From positions 248,001 to 312,000 of the forward strand of contig NZ_RXOL01000001.1 in NCBI RefSeq assembly GCF_004004515.1: a stretch of 64,000 nt of DNA. The letters run 5' to 3'. Shown one piece after another: positions 20,275 through 28,765 of the stretch. The stretch's first letter is position 1. Every line of letters starts with the position of its first letter. Origin of the DNA: Croceicoccus ponticola (GTDB taxonomy: Bacteria; Pseudomonadota; Alphaproteobacteria; Sphingomonadales; Sphingomonadaceae). The notes beneath the pieces are model-generated. The model was given only the letters and a program-made list of their open reading frames with translations. It had not been told where the DNA came from and did not search any database. A program made the translations under genes and the position numbers.

Positions 20275-21642
20275 TTAGGCGGGCGTCGCGCGCTTCGCAA
20301 GCGTCTCATTGCCGGTAATGTCGCGCAACAGTGCGGGAAGGTACGGCCCAAGCGTCGCCGCGCGCAGCAGGTAGCTGGCAAGAAAGGCAATCCACAACCC
20401 GGTATTGCCCATCGGCCGCAGCAGGAGATCGAGCGCGATGTAGAGCACAGTCGTGACGACGGCGGCATTGCGCAAGGCCTTCCCCTGCGTCGCGCCGATA
20501 AACACGCCGTCCAGCATCCAGCTTGGCGCGCCCAACAGCGGGACGACGGCGGCATAGGGAAGGAATTGTCGCGCGGTTGCCGCTGTCGCAATGTCGGTCA
20601 CCATAAAAGCGATCACCGCCGTACCACCCAGCCAGAACGTCAAGGCAAGCATCGCGCCGCCCAGCAGGGCGAATTCGCCCGTCAGCCGCACGGCGCGCAC
20701 GAACCGGGCCCGCGATCGCGAACCGATGGCTTGGCCGATGCGCGCTTCCGCAGTGAAGGCAAAAGCATCGAGCACGAAGGCGGCAACCGAGATGAATTGC
20801 AGCAGGACATGGTTCGCGGCCAGTGTCGTTGCGCCAAGCCGCGCGCCGGCATTCACGAGCCACGTAAAGGTCAGCAACAGCGCGATGGTCCGGATCATCA
20901 GGTCGCGATTGACCGCGAACATGCGGGAAAGCGCCGAACGGGCGAAGAGCGCCGCACGCTCGCTTCGCCGCAACAGCGCGACCGGGCCGCCGCCTGCGAC
21001 ACGGGTGCAGATCGCGATGCCGGTGAACACGGCGATCCATTCCGCCCCGGCCGTACCCGCGCCGACCCCGCCCGCGCCCATGCCAAGGCCCCAGACGAAT
21101 ACGATGTCGAGCACGGCATTGGCTCCGTTCATCACGACCTGAAGCGCAAGCGCGGCGCGCGTCCGGCCAAGGCCGAGCAGCCAGCCGGTAATCGCAAAGA
21201 CGGCAAGGGCGGCAGGCGCGCCGAAGAACCGGGCCGTGACGTAGGCATCGGCCTGCGCATCGACCTGCGCGCCGCCAGACATGACCGCCAGCGCCATCGT
21301 CGTCAGCGGTCCCTGCAACAGCAGGAGAGCAAGCCCCAGCGCGCCACCGATGGCCAGCCCGCGCAACAGCATCGCCTCGACCTCCGGTGAGTCGTTGGCG
21401 CCATGCGCCTGCGCGGTAAGGCCAGTCAGCCCCATGCGCAGGAAGCCGAATGTCCAGAATACTAGGTTGATGATCATCGCGCCCAGCGCCACTCCGCCCA
21501 GGGCGGCGATGTCGCCGGTGCGTCCGATGACGACGGTATCGACGATGCCGACCAGCGGCACCGAAGCCTGACCCAGCATGATCGGCCACGCCTGCGCGAA
21601 CACGGCGCGACGGGTTAGGGGTGGGGGAGGCGCGATCGTCAC
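20275..21642 (-). CDS. MATE family multidrug efflux transporter
   Basis: 455 residues with about twelve hydrophobic segments in two similar halves, the MATE (DinF/NorM-like) pattern. The N-terminal PPPLTRRAVFAQAWPIMLGQ, the first-helix region GQASVPLVGIVDTVVIGRTG and the EARIGQAIGSRSRARFVRAV loop are typical. It should export cationic or aromatic compounds using Na+ or H+. Substrate cannot be told from sequence. It sits between cfa (45-base gap) and argG (9-base gap) on the minus strand; the pairing with argG looks like operon packing rather than function. Confidence 0.9.
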   Translation of the reverse strand: MTIAPPPPLTRRAVFAQAWPIMLGQASVPLVGIVDTVVIGRTGDIAALGGVALGAMIINLVFWTFGFLRMGLTGLTAQAHGANDSPEVEAMLLRGLAIGGALGLALLLLQGPLTTMALAVMSGGAQVDAQADAYVTARFFGAPAALAVFAITGWLLGLGRTRAALALQVVMNGANAVLDIVFVWGLGMGAGGVGAGTAGAEWIAVFTGIAICTRVAGGGPVALLRRSERAALFARSALSRMFAVNRDLMIRTIALLLTFTWLVNAGARLGATTLAANHVLLQFISVAAFVLDAFAFTAEARIGQAIGSRSRARFVRAVRLTGEFALLGGAMLALTFWLGGTAVIAFMVTDIATAATARQFLPYAAVVPLLGAPSWMLDGVFIGATQGKALRNAAVVTTVLYIALDLLLRPMGNTGLWIAFLASYLLRAATLGPYLPALLRDITGNETLAKRATPA

Positions 21643-21687
21643 CGGTGGGCCATGCCCCGGCGCGCAGTCGGCATCAAGCCGATCCGG

Positions 21688-22941
21688 TCAGCCGCGCCCC
21701 ATCAGTTCGGTTTCCGCCGCCTGCATGTAATCGCGCGACAGGGGCAGGGCGCGGCGGTCGCGGACATACTGGATCTGGAAATTGCACATGCCCCCGCTTT
21801 CGAACGCGGCGGTCGCACCGGCAAGATAGAAAGTCCACATCCTGAAGAAACGCGGATCGTACATCGCTTCGATCTCGGCCTGATGTTCGATGCAACGATC
21901 GTACCAGCAGCGCAGCGTCTTGGCATAATGGATGCGCAGCGTTTCAACGTCGCTGGCGATCAGGCGCACCTTTTCGCTCGCCGCAATGGTTTCGGACAGG
22001 GCTGGGATGTAGCCGCCAGGAAAAATGTACTTGCGGGTAAAAGCGTCGGTCATACCCGGCGGACCCATGCGGCCGATGGTGTGGACCAGCGCCACGCCGT
22101 CCTGCTCCAACAGGTTGCCGATGCCGCGGAAATAGGTTTCGAATTGCGGCTGGCCGACATGTTCGAACATGCCGACCGAAACGATGCGGTCAAACCGGCG
22201 TCCCGATTTCGCCAGATCGCGGTAATCGACAAGCTCGAAACTGGTGCTGTCCGCCACGCCGGCTGCCGCGGCGCGTTCGCGGGCGAGGGCGAGCTGTTCC
22301 TCGCTCAGCGTGATGCCGGTTACATGCACCCCGGCCTTGCGCGCGAGATAGATCGCCATCCCACCCCAGCCGCACCCGATGTCGAGCACGGTCTGCCCCG
22401 GCTTTAGCGCCAATTTCGCTGCGATATGCGCCAGCTTCGCATCCTGCGCATCTTCCAGCGTCATGCCTTCGTCCGGCCAATAGGCGCACGAATACTGCAT
22501 GTGCGGCTCATCCAGCATCAGGCGGTAGAGGTCGTTACCGATGTCGTAGTGGTGCGAGACATTTGATTTGGAACTCGCCGCCCGGTTCGTGGCGGTGCGG
22601 CGAAAGGCGAGCCGGTCCCTCAGCCGCCGCATCACCGTTGGAGGGCGCAGGCGCTGGCCCCGGTCCCACGGCTGGTTGGCGCGCAGCATGTGGATCAGTC
22701 CCATGATCCCGCCGCGCTCTATCGTCAGCTTGCCGTCCATGAATGCTTCGGCCGCGCCAAGCCGGGGGTCGGTCAGGATCTGGCGCGCCGCGCCGGCGTC
22801 CAGTCGGATGGTAACATCCTCGAAACCCCGCGCAGGCGTGCCGAACCGTTCGCTCCGGCCGCTGGCATGATGGACTTCCAACGTGCCATGTTTGACGATG
22901 CTGGAAAAAAAGCGAGAAAGAATACGTTCGGTTGCGCTCAT
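21688..22941 (-). CDS. cfa: Cyclopropane-fatty-acyl-phospholipid synthase family methyltransferase
   Basis: 417 residues from the ATG at 22941 (MSATERILSRFFSS); a longer in-frame reading to 23094 overlaps the upstream SDR gene and is rejected. Residues 20-120 form the N-terminal lipid-binding part (GAAEAFMDGKLTIERGG). The catalytic part begins SNVSHHYDIGNDLYRLMLD and holds the SAM motif VLDIGCGWGGMAIYLA (near residue 195) and GMFEHVG. It transfers a methylene group from SAM onto unsaturated acyl chains of membrane phospholipids. It starts 46 bases after the SDR gene. Confidence 0.92.
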   Translation of the reverse strand: MSATERILSRFFSSIVKHGTLEVHHASGRSERFGTPARGFEDVTIRLDAGAARQILTDPRLGAAEAFMDGKLTIERGGIMGLIHMLRANQPWDRGQRLRPPTVMRRLRDRLAFRRTATNRAASSKSNVSHHYDIGNDLYRLMLDEPHMQYSCAYWPDEGMTLEDAQDAKLAHIAAKLALKPGQTVLDIGCGWGGMAIYLARKAGVHVTGITLSEEQLALARERAAAAGVADSTSFELVDYRDLAKSGRRFDRIVSVGMFEHVGQPQFETYFRGIGNLLEQDGVALVHTIGRMGPPGMTDAFTRKYIFPGGYIPALSETIAASEKVRLIASDVETLRIHYAKTLRCWYDRCIEHQAEIEAMYDPRFFRMWTFYLAGATAAFESGGMCNFQIQYVRDRRALPLSRDYMQAAETELMGRG

Positions 22942-22987
22942 ACGATCTGATGTAAACGCCGATTTCACGATTAAGGCAATATGGGGA

Positions 22988-23764
22988 TCACGTGTTCTCC
23001 CGCGCCAGGAACAGTACGTCACGATACTGTTCCAACAAATGCTGACCCGAATCGACGTGGACGACTTGCCCGCTGGCCAATGTTCCGCCGGCAAGGAAAA
23101 CCGCCGCGTCCGCCAGTTCGGTCGGGTCGGTCAATCGCTGCAACAGGTTCATGCGCCCGCTGTCTTGATGCTCGCCCGGTTCTTGATCGAAACTGGGCAG
23201 CATGGCGCCGGGCGACAGGCCGTATATGCGATCGTCGCTGTCCCGATGCGCGATGGCCAGCATCTGCGTCGCGGCGCCAAGCGCGGCCTTGGCCATGGTA
23301 TAACTGAAGAAATCGGGGTTAATGTTCGCAAGTTTTTGATCCAGCACGTTGATCACGCAGCGGCCCGCCGATGCCTTTGCCGTGGCCAGAAAACGCTGCG
23401 CCAGCACGACGGGCGCTTCGGCGTTCACCTGCATGGCGCGATCGAATGTTCGTGCATCGATCGCGGTGGCGCTGTCGAATTCGAACAGTGAAGCGCAATT
23501 GACCACTGTGCGCCATTCGCGGAGCCGTGCGGCGAGATCAGCGACGCCCGCAGCGACCGCTCCGGTGTTGGCAAGGTCAAAGCCTATCGTCTCGGCGCAG
23601 GGCAACTGTGCGGCGAGGTGCTCTGCCTCTTGCGCGGAGCGACGGTAGTGGATGACGACGTGCCAGCCATCGTCCGCAAAGCGGCGCGCGATTGCCGCGC
23701 CAAGGCGTCTTGCCGCCCCGGTAACGAGCACAGCGGGGCGGGTCACATGGGCGTCTTCGGGCAT
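22988..23764 (-). CDS. SDR family oxidoreductase, pteridine-reductase-like
   Basis: 258 residues from the ATG at 23764 (MPEDAHVTRPAVLVTGAARR). The Rossmann motif is TGAARRLGAAIA, the substrate-site catalytic residues lie in SYTMAKAAL (YxxxK), and VINVLDQKLANINPDFFSYT resembles FolM/pteridine reductase proteins. The Arg after the glycine motif (HYRRSAQEA) suggests NADPH. Reduction of dihydromonapterin or dihydrofolate is a reasonable guess, not shown. A small in-frame extension upstream to 23827 has no family character. It is 46 bases upstream of cfa on the same strand. Confidence 0.82.
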   Translation of the reverse strand: MPEDAHVTRPAVLVTGAARRLGAAIARRFADDGWHVVIHYRRSAQEAEHLAAQLPCAETIGFDLANTGAVAAGVADLAARLREWRTVVNCASLFEFDSATAIDARTFDRAMQVNAEAPVVLAQRFLATAKASAGRCVINVLDQKLANINPDFFSYTMAKAALGAATQMLAIAHRDSDDRIYGLSPGAMLPSFDQEPGEHQDSGRMNLLQRLTDPTELADAAVFLAGGTLASGQVVHVDSGQHLLEQYRDVLFLARENT

Positions 23765-23830
23765 GACGATGCTTGGAACATAAATCGCGCTGTCAGGCAA
23801 ACGGCCATGCTGAATGCACACGGCCAAGCA

Positions 23831-23863
23831 AAAGGGCCGGCTGCGATCTGCAACCGGCCCTTT
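23831..23863. terminator. Hairpin terminator between the glycine-zipper gene and the SDR gene
   Basis: Arms AAAGGGCCGG (23831-23840) and CCGGCCCTTT (23854-23863) with a 13-base loop. Because of the A/T ends it can act in both directions; on the minus strand it follows the glycine-zipper gene by 25 bases. Confidence 0.75.
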
Positions 23864-23887
23864 CAGCTAGTATATCAAATGAAGCGA

Positions 23888-24253
23888 TCAACGGCAGCGG
23901 GCATCGCCGCGGTCAATCGAACGACCGATGATGGCCCCTGCCGCGGCACCCAGAATGGTTCCGGTAGTACGATCACGCCCACCGTCAAGTTCGCGTCCGA
24001 GCAGCGCACCGCCGGCAGCCCCGATGATAAGCCCGGTCGTGCCGTCGTCGCGTTTGCAATAATAGCGCCCGTCGTCACCACGCCAGTACCGATCGCCGCG
24101 ACGCATAGCACGCGGGGCATAATAGCGATCGCCACCGCCATGTTTGGCGCGCGCACCGTGTGCAGGCGCCCATGGCGGCGGATCCGCCATTGCGGGCGCC
24201 GCGGGGATCGCGACGGCTGCTGCCAGCACGGCTCCGATCAAACCCTTCTTCAT
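23888..24253 (-). CDS. Glycine-zipper 2TM domain exported protein
   Basis: 121 residues with a clear signal peptide (MKKGLIGAVLAAAVAIPAAP, cleavage after AMA). The mature part has an Arg/Tyr/Asp-rich stretch (YYAPRAMRRGDRYWRGDDGR). Two glycine-zipper hydrophobic segments follow: GLIIGAAGGALLGRELDGG and GTILGAAAGAIIGRSIDRG. Such proteins (17 kDa antigen/Rickettsia-type fold) lie in the outer membrane or periplasm; function is unknown. The 184 bases upstream to azoR hold no other gene. Confidence 0.85.
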   Translation of the reverse strand: MKKGLIGAVLAAAVAIPAAPAMADPPPWAPAHGARAKHGGGDRYYAPRAMRRGDRYWRGDDGRYYCKRDDGTTGLIIGAAGGALLGRELDGGRDRTTGTILGAAAGAIIGRSIDRGDARCR

Positions 24254-24437
24254 TCGTCGATCCTTTCTGTCGTTCGCCTGCCCTTGGCCAATCGGCCCCT
24301 GACAGTGCTTGACGCAGTAATTGCATCCTTGAACCGGAACGGGCGATGAACCGCTCCTTCAGAAAAAGTCTAATGGCCGAAGCGTTTCGGAGTTCCGATG
24401 AAATGCGCTTAACCCGCTTTTCACCACGTTGTTCGGC

Positions 24438-25031
24438 TCAAAGCGCCGCGATCTGATCTTCCGCATCCGCAAGCGCCTGTTCCGGCCCGACCGCGCCGAC
24501 GCCATGGCCGCGCACGAAGGTCACGTCGGTCACGCCAATGAAGTTCAGGAATGCTTCGAGCAGGCCTTCGTGGAAGGTCAGCGGCGCATTGCCCGGCTGA
24601 TAGGCGCCACCGGCCGCAGACGCGACGATTACGCGGCGTCCTCCGGCCAGCCCTTCGGGCCCGTTTTCGGAATAGCGAAAGGTTACGCGCGGAACGCCAA
24701 GCCGGTCGATCCACGATTTGAGGTTGGAGGGAATCGTGAAATTGTACATCGGCGCGCCGATTACCACGACGTCGGCGGCAAGAAATTCGTCCAGCACTTT
24801 CCGCTCGGTCGCGGCGGCCGCCTTCATGTCGTCGGTCATGTCCTCTTCGGGAAAGCGGATCGCGCCGGTGATGACGGGGTTGAGATGGGCCAGCGGTTCG
24901 GTGCCCAGATCGCGATAGACGACGATGGCGTCGGGATTATCGGTCGTGAGCTTGTCGACGATTTTCGCGGTCAGCGCGCGGGTGACCGATGCGGCGCCGG
25001 TCGTGGCGCTGTCGATGTGCAGGATATTCAC
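24438..25031 (-). CDS. azoR: FMN-dependent NADH:quinone oxidoreductase / azoreductase
   Basis: 197 residues from a GTG start at 25031. That start gives M-NILHIDSATTG, aligned with the family's usual KILHIDSS, and GGAG lies nine bases upstream. No in-frame ATG is suitable. Flavodoxin-like fold landmarks are the FMN phosphate loop (DSATTGAASVTR), MYNFTIPSNLKSWIDRLGVP and SAAGGAYQPG. The family reduces quinones and azo compounds with NADH and helps in electrophile or thiol stress. It is transcribed away from an HxlR-type regulator whose candidate operator lies in the 92-base gap, overlapping the azoR leader. Confidence 0.93.
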   Translation of the reverse strand: MNILHIDSATTGAASVTRALTAKIVDKLTTDNPDAIVVYRDLGTEPLAHLNPVITGAIRFPEEDMTDDMKAAAATERKVLDEFLAADVVVIGAPMYNFTIPSNLKSWIDRLGVPRVTFRYSENGPEGLAGGRRVIVASAAGGAYQPGNAPLTFHEGLLEAFLNFIGVTDVTFVRGHGVGAVGPEQALADAEDQIAAL

Positions 25032-25042
25032 TTTGCATTTCT

Positions 25043-25063
25043 CCGGTATCAAATGATAACCGG
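25043..25063. promoter_or_regulatory. Palindromic operator candidate between azoR and hxlR
   Basis: A perfect 12-base palindrome TATCA-AA-TGATA (25047-25058) flanked by CCGG on the left and ACCGG on the right, so CCGG is repeated in inverted orientation with one base offset. It lies immediately upstream of the azoR ribosome binding site and between the two divergent genes, where a dimeric winged-helix regulator would be expected to bind. Confidence 0.6.
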
Positions 25064-25123
25064 GTCGATATGGATATGACCCCCGCAATCGCGCAAGAAG
25101 GCACAGGAACGTCCGGTGGGAAC

Positions 25124-25495
25124 ATGGATGTTACCACGCAGATCGAATCGTTCGGCGCATGTCAGGCGGTAACCGACATGCTTTCGCGCGTCGGCGACAA
25201 ATGGTCGATGCAGGTCGTCATGAAACTGGGCGAGGAGCCGCGCCGCTTCAACGAGCTGCGTCGCGCCGTTGACGGCATTTCCCAAAGGATGTTGACCCGC
25301 ACCCTGCGCAACCTTGAGCGCGATGGGCTGGTCAGCCGCACCGTGACGCCCACGGTGCCGCCGCGGGTCGATTATGCGCTGACCGATCTTGGCCGTTCGC
25401 TGTGGATGCCCGTTGCGGAACTGAGCCGGTGGGTGCTGGAAAACCGCGTCGTCATCGAAGCCGCGCGCGCGCAATACGACCTGACGATCGAGTAG
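25124..25495 (+). CDS. HxlR-family winged-helix transcriptional regulator
   Basis: 123 residues from the ATG at 25124. An in-frame ATG at 25070 would add 18 residues and leave only 38 bases of divergent promoter region, so the inner start is preferred, though not proven. The HxlR pattern is clear: FGACQAVTDMLSRVGDKWS at the start, RFNELRRAVDGISQRMLTRT (recognition helix), then LERDGLVSR and YALTDLGRSL (wing and C-terminal helix). Cys22-like FGAC may be a redox sensor, as in the YodB/QorR type, but only this N-terminal Cys is present. It probably controls azoR. Confidence 0.9.
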   Translation: MDVTTQIESFGACQAVTDMLSRVGDKWSMQVVMKLGEEPRRFNELRRAVDGISQRMLTRTLRNLERDGLVSRTVTPTVPPRVDYALTDLGRSLWMPVAELSRWVLENRVVIEAARAQYDLTIE

Positions 25496-25499
25496 GGCG

Positions 25500-26744
25500 C
25501 TACTCCTCCAGCGCCGCTTCCTTTTCGGCGGCGATCCGGTCCAGCTCGGCCCGGCTCTTCTTTTCCGCGGAGGTCTTCAACTGTCCGCAAGCGGCGTCGA
25601 TGTCGCGCCCACGCGGGGTGCGCACAGGGGCGCTGATGCCTGCTTCGAAGACGATGTTCGAAAAGGAACGGATGCGTTCGGGCGTCGAACATTCGTAGGT
25701 CGCGCCGGGCCACGGGTTGAACGGGATCAGGTTGACCTTGGCCGGAAGGTCGTACTTGCGGATCAGGCGAACCAATTCGCGCGCATCGTCGTCGCTGTCG
25801 TTCTTGTCCCGCAACATCACGTATTCGAACGTGATGCGCCGCGCATTCGATGCGCCGGGGTAATCGGCGCAAGCCTGCAGCAGCTGCTCAATCCCGTACT
25901 TCTTGTTGATCGGCACGATCTCGTCGCGCACGTCCTTGCTCACCGCGTGGAGCGATACGGCAAGGTTCACGCCGATTTCGTCGCCGCAACGCGCCATCAT
26001 CGGCACGACGCCGCTGGTGGAAAGCGTTATGCGCCGTTTAGACAGGGCCAGCCCGTCGCCATCCATGACGATTTTCAGCGCGTCGCGGACATTGTCGAAA
26101 TTGTACAGCGGTTCGCCCATGCCCATCATCACGATGTTCGTCAGCAGGCGTCCGTCGGAGCTGTAGTTGCCCTCGTCCTCCGCATCGTCGAGGCCGTCCA
26201 TCCGGCCCTTGGGCCATTCGCCCAGCGCGTCGCGGGCCAACATGACCTGTCCCACGATTTCACCGGGGGTCAGGTTACGGACAAGGCGCATGGTGCCGGT
26301 GTGGCAGAACCGGCAGTTGAGCGTGCATCCGACCTGGCTCGATACACACAGCGTTCCCCGGTCCGCGTCCGGGATGAACACCATTTCGTAATCGTGGCTG
26401 TCGGCCGTGCGCAAAAGCCATTTACGCGTGCCGTCGGTCGAATGCTGCGCTTCCACCACTTCGGGGCGGGCGATGACGAACCGTTCGGTCAGCCACGGAC
26501 GCATGGTCTTGGCGATGTCGGTCATCGCCTCGAATTCCGAAACACCGCGATGGTAGATCCAGTGAAAAACCTGCTTGCTGCGCAGTTTTGCCGCCTTGGC
26601 ATCGAGGCCTGCCTGTTCGAACAGGGCGGCGATCTGCTTCTTCGGCAAGCCGAGCAGGTCAATCAGACCGTCTGCACGCGGGGTCACCTCTCGCGGGACG
26701 GGGACGGGATCAATGTGGCCCGGGACGGACATGTTCATCTGCAT
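25500..26744 (-). CDS. rlmN: Dual-specificity RNA methyltransferase RlmN
   Basis: 414 residues from the ATG at 26744 ([10 protein letters not shown]); a longer in-frame reading to 26921 adds residues of no family character. The radical-SAM cluster motif is CTLNCRFC near residues 139-146. [17 protein letters not shown] is the GEP motif, and [10 protein letters not shown] and SLHA follow. The C-terminal Cys in ACGQL and that in YECSTPE are the candidate methylation-cycle cysteines. It methylates C2 of A2503 in 23S rRNA and A37 of some tRNAs. It is convergent with hxlR (4 bases between stops) and divergent from the outer-membrane protein gene. Confidence 0.95.
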   Translation of the reverse strand: MQMNMSVPGHIDPVPVPREVTPRADGLIDLLGLPKKQIAALFEQAGLDAKAAKLRSKQVFHWIYHRGVSEFEAMTDIAKTMRPWLTERFVIARPEVVEAQHSTDGTRKWLLRTADSHDYEMVFIPDADRGTLCVSSQVGCTLNCRFCHTGTMRLVRNLTPGEIVGQVMLARDALGEWPKGRMDGLDDAEDEGNYSSDGRLLTNIVMMGMGEPLYNFDNVRDALKIVMDGDGLALSKRRITLSTSGVVPMMARCGDEIGVNLAVSLHAVSKDVRDEIVPINKKYGIEQLLQACADYPGASNARRITFEYVMLRDKNDSDDDARELVRLIRKYDLPAKVNLIPFNPWPGATYECSTPERIRSFSNIVFEAGISAPVRTPRGRDIDAACGQLKTSAEKKSRAELDRIAAEKEAALEE

Positions 26745-26991
26745 GGCGCGGCATATAGGCACGAACGGCTGTCTGGCAAAGGGCGTATGGAGGCGCGTTT
26801 CAAGTCCCGTTTCAGGAAATTGTGCAATGCAGCGTAACTCATCGCAATTGCAGCACGCTTCAACGACAAAACGAGCCTTTTTTACGATGAAGCGAAACGT
26901 TGTCTCATGTTCATGAAACAAGTCAGCTCATTCAATCATTTCCGTGGTCCAGCCTCCCAAAAGGGGCATGAGGGAAATAATTGGAGTTGTT

Positions 26992-27663
26992 ATGAAAAAG
27001 ATTGTTGCACTGCTCGTCGCCGGTACCGCTTTCGGTGCCATTGCCATGCCTGCCGCTGCTCAGAACATGCAGGGCGGAAACTTTTCTGGTCCGCGCGTTG
27101 AAGCCATCATCGGCTATGACGCGTCGCAGGCTGGTTCCACTTCGGATAACGAACTCAACGATCAGGACGATCAGGACATCGACGGCCTGCTTTATGGCGT
27201 TGGCATCGGTTACGACATGGATATGGGCGGCCTGGTCCTTGGTATCGAAGGTGAGTACACCGATTCGACCGCCAAGACCGAATTCAGCGATGGCGGCGAT
27301 TACGAAGGTTTCGGCCTTGGTCGCGTCGACACGGGTCGTGACCTCTATGTCGGTGCCCGTCTTGGCGCCAAGGTCGCTCCCGACCTCCTTGCATACGTGA
27401 AGGGTGGCTACACCAACACGAAGTTCAACGTCCTTGCGACCGACGGCGAAACTGAGCTGGAGCAGGACATCAACACCGACGGCTGGCGCGCAGGCGCAGG
27501 CCTTGAGTATGCGATGAGCGACAACATGTTCACCAAGATCGAGTATCGCTACTCGACCTACAAAGAAGGTGAATTCGAAAACGGCGAAATGACCGACAGC
27601 GAGCGGTTCGATATCGACACCGATCGTCATCAGGTCGTGGCTTCGATCGGCATGCGCTTCTAA
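26992..27663 (+). CDS. Outer-membrane beta-barrel protein (opacity/OMP_b-brl type)
   Basis: 223 residues from the ATG at 26992, with GGAG six bases upstream. The signal peptide is MKKIVALLVAGTAFGAIAMP with cleavage after AAA. The mature part alternates hydrophobic and polar residues in eight strand-like segments, and ends with an aromatic Phe (VVASIGMRF), the outer-membrane assembly signal. Acidic loops are prominent (NELNDQDDQDIDG, FENGEMTDSERFDIDTD). The resemblance is to small 8-stranded porin-like or OmpW/Omp25 proteins; function unknown. A strong hairpin terminator follows at 27692. The 247-base upstream gap, shared with rlmN, holds nothing else I can support. Confidence 0.87.
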   Translation: MKKIVALLVAGTAFGAIAMPAAAQNMQGGNFSGPRVEAIIGYDASQAGSTSDNELNDQDDQDIDGLLYGVGIGYDMDMGGLVLGIEGEYTDSTAKTEFSDGGDYEGFGLGRVDTGRDLYVGARLGAKVAPDLLAYVKGGYTNTKFNVLATDGETELEQDINTDGWRAGAGLEYAMSDNMFTKIEYRYSTYKEGEFENGEMTDSERFDIDTDRHQVVASIGMRF

Positions 27664-27691
27664 TCTGAAACGCAGTCCCATTGCGAAAAAG

Positions 27692-27719
27692 CGCGGGTCG
27701 GGTAACCGGCCCGCGTTTT
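27692..27719 (+). terminator. Rho-independent terminator of the OMP gene
   Basis: CGCGGGTCGG (27692-27701), loop gtaa, CCGGCCCGCG (27706-27715), then TTTTC. One G-U pair in the stem. It begins 28 bases after the OMP stop codon. Confidence 0.85.
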
Positions 27720-27747
27720 CGTATGCGTTGCCGGTTCGAACGATCGG

Positions 27748-28245
27748 CTAGCGACTACATGCGATGATTGCGGCATCGATTGCCGTTGGCGCGCCTTTTA
27801 GTCGGTAGGCATCGCGAAACAGGCGCCCTTGCGTATCGCGGGCACCGACGGTCATCGTGTCGCGGCTGCGCATTGCGGCGACAATCGCCTCGTTCCCGCC
27901 ACCGACATCCGCAGCACTATCCTTTCCCCACGCGCTGTCGCCGCCGCCGTTCAGGCGAAAGCGGCGGTTCCCGACATCCAGCGTGACGATCGCATCTCGT
28001 GCGATGGTGCGCGACAGGCGCATGGTGAACCGTTCCGCGCCGGGCGCGACGCTGACGCTGGCAAAAGGCTGGCGTTCGCGGGCATATGGGGTGGGTTCGG
28101 CCAAGGCGATGGCATAGCACCTCTCACCATCGCGAAACGCGCCCCAGCCCGAATGAACCGACACGGCCTTTGGCGCCGATTGGGCCTGAGCCGCCAGTCC
28201 GGGCACTGCGACAAGCGTCGCCAAGGCTATCATCCATTTAGCCAT
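27748..28245 (-). CDS. Hypothetical exported protein (IalB-like pattern)
   Basis: 165 residues with signal peptide MAKWMIALATLVAVPGLAAQ. The mature protein begins AQSAPKAVSVHSGWGAFRDG, then CYAIALAEP, a basic central part (RLSRTIARDAIVTL) and a C-terminal ...AAIIACSR. The W-x(5)-G-x-x-CYA arrangement resembles invasion-associated locus B (IalB) domain proteins, which have this short periplasmic form. The assignment is tentative. The start overlaps the end of greB by eight bases on the same strand, so it is likely translated from the greB transcript. Confidence 0.72.
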   Translation of the reverse strand: MAKWMIALATLVAVPGLAAQAQSAPKAVSVHSGWGAFRDGERCYAIALAEPTPYARERQPFASVSVAPGAERFTMRLSRTIARDAIVTLDVGNRRFRLNGGGDSAWGKDSAADVGGGNEAIVAAMRSRDTMTVGARDTQGRLFRDAYRLKGAPTAIDAAIIACSR

Positions 28246-28729
28246 AAGCGATGGACATGACCTCCCACTCTTTGTCGCCCGCAGGCAGGTGCACGGAGCG
28301 CAAGTCGCCTACGCTGGACCCGCGCAAGGCGCGGGCGAGGGGGGAGCCCCAGCCGATCAGGCTCTTTCCCGCATCCGCTTCGTCATCGCCAACGATGGTG
28401 ACGGTGCGATGCACATTGTCCTCGTCCGCGATGGTGACGGTGGCGCCGAAAAACACGCGGGTCGTGTCGGGTTGATCCGCGGGATTGACGACGCGGGCCG
28501 CTTTCATCCGGCGGGAAAGGTGTGACAATTCGCGATCGATCTCGCGCAATCGCTTGCGCCCGTAAATGTAATCGCCGTTTTCGCTACGGTCGCCGTTCCC
28601 TGCGGCCCAGCTGACGATGTCGACGACTTTCGGGCGTTCGGTGCCCAGCAATACGTCGTAACGTGCCCGCAGGGTGGCGTACCCCGCGGGCGTTATCGGA
28701 TTGCCCTTGACCTTGATCGGTTCGCTCAT
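28238..28729 (-). CDS. greB: Transcription elongation factor GreB
   Basis: 163 residues, the normal Gre length. The N-terminal coiled coil (about 10-80) contains the tip segment NGDRSENGDYIYGRKRLREI with the acidic D/E pair that reaches into the RNA polymerase secondary channel. The C-terminal FKBP-like domain ends WEVMSIAYG and contains GWGSPLARALRG. GreB stimulates transcript cleavage in backtracked polymerase. The following exported-protein gene overlaps it by eight bases. It lies 36 bases downstream of the lytic transglycosylase gene on the same strand. Confidence 0.92.
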   Translation of the reverse strand: MSEPIKVKGNPITPAGYATLRARYDVLLGTERPKVVDIVSWAAGNGDRSENGDYIYGRKRLREIDRELSHLSRRMKAARVVNPADQPDTTRVFFGATVTIADEDNVHRTVTIVGDDEADAGKSLIGWGSPLARALRGSSVGDLRSVHLPAGDKEWEVMSIAYG

Positions 28730-28765
28730 CGCGCCATCCCTAGCGCGGGGTGAGCGCCGGGGCCA

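Noticed and set aside
19699-21390. 563-codon plus-strand open frame opposite argG and the MATE gene.
   Set aside because: Arg/Gln-rich antisense of two well-supported genes, no ribosome binding site.
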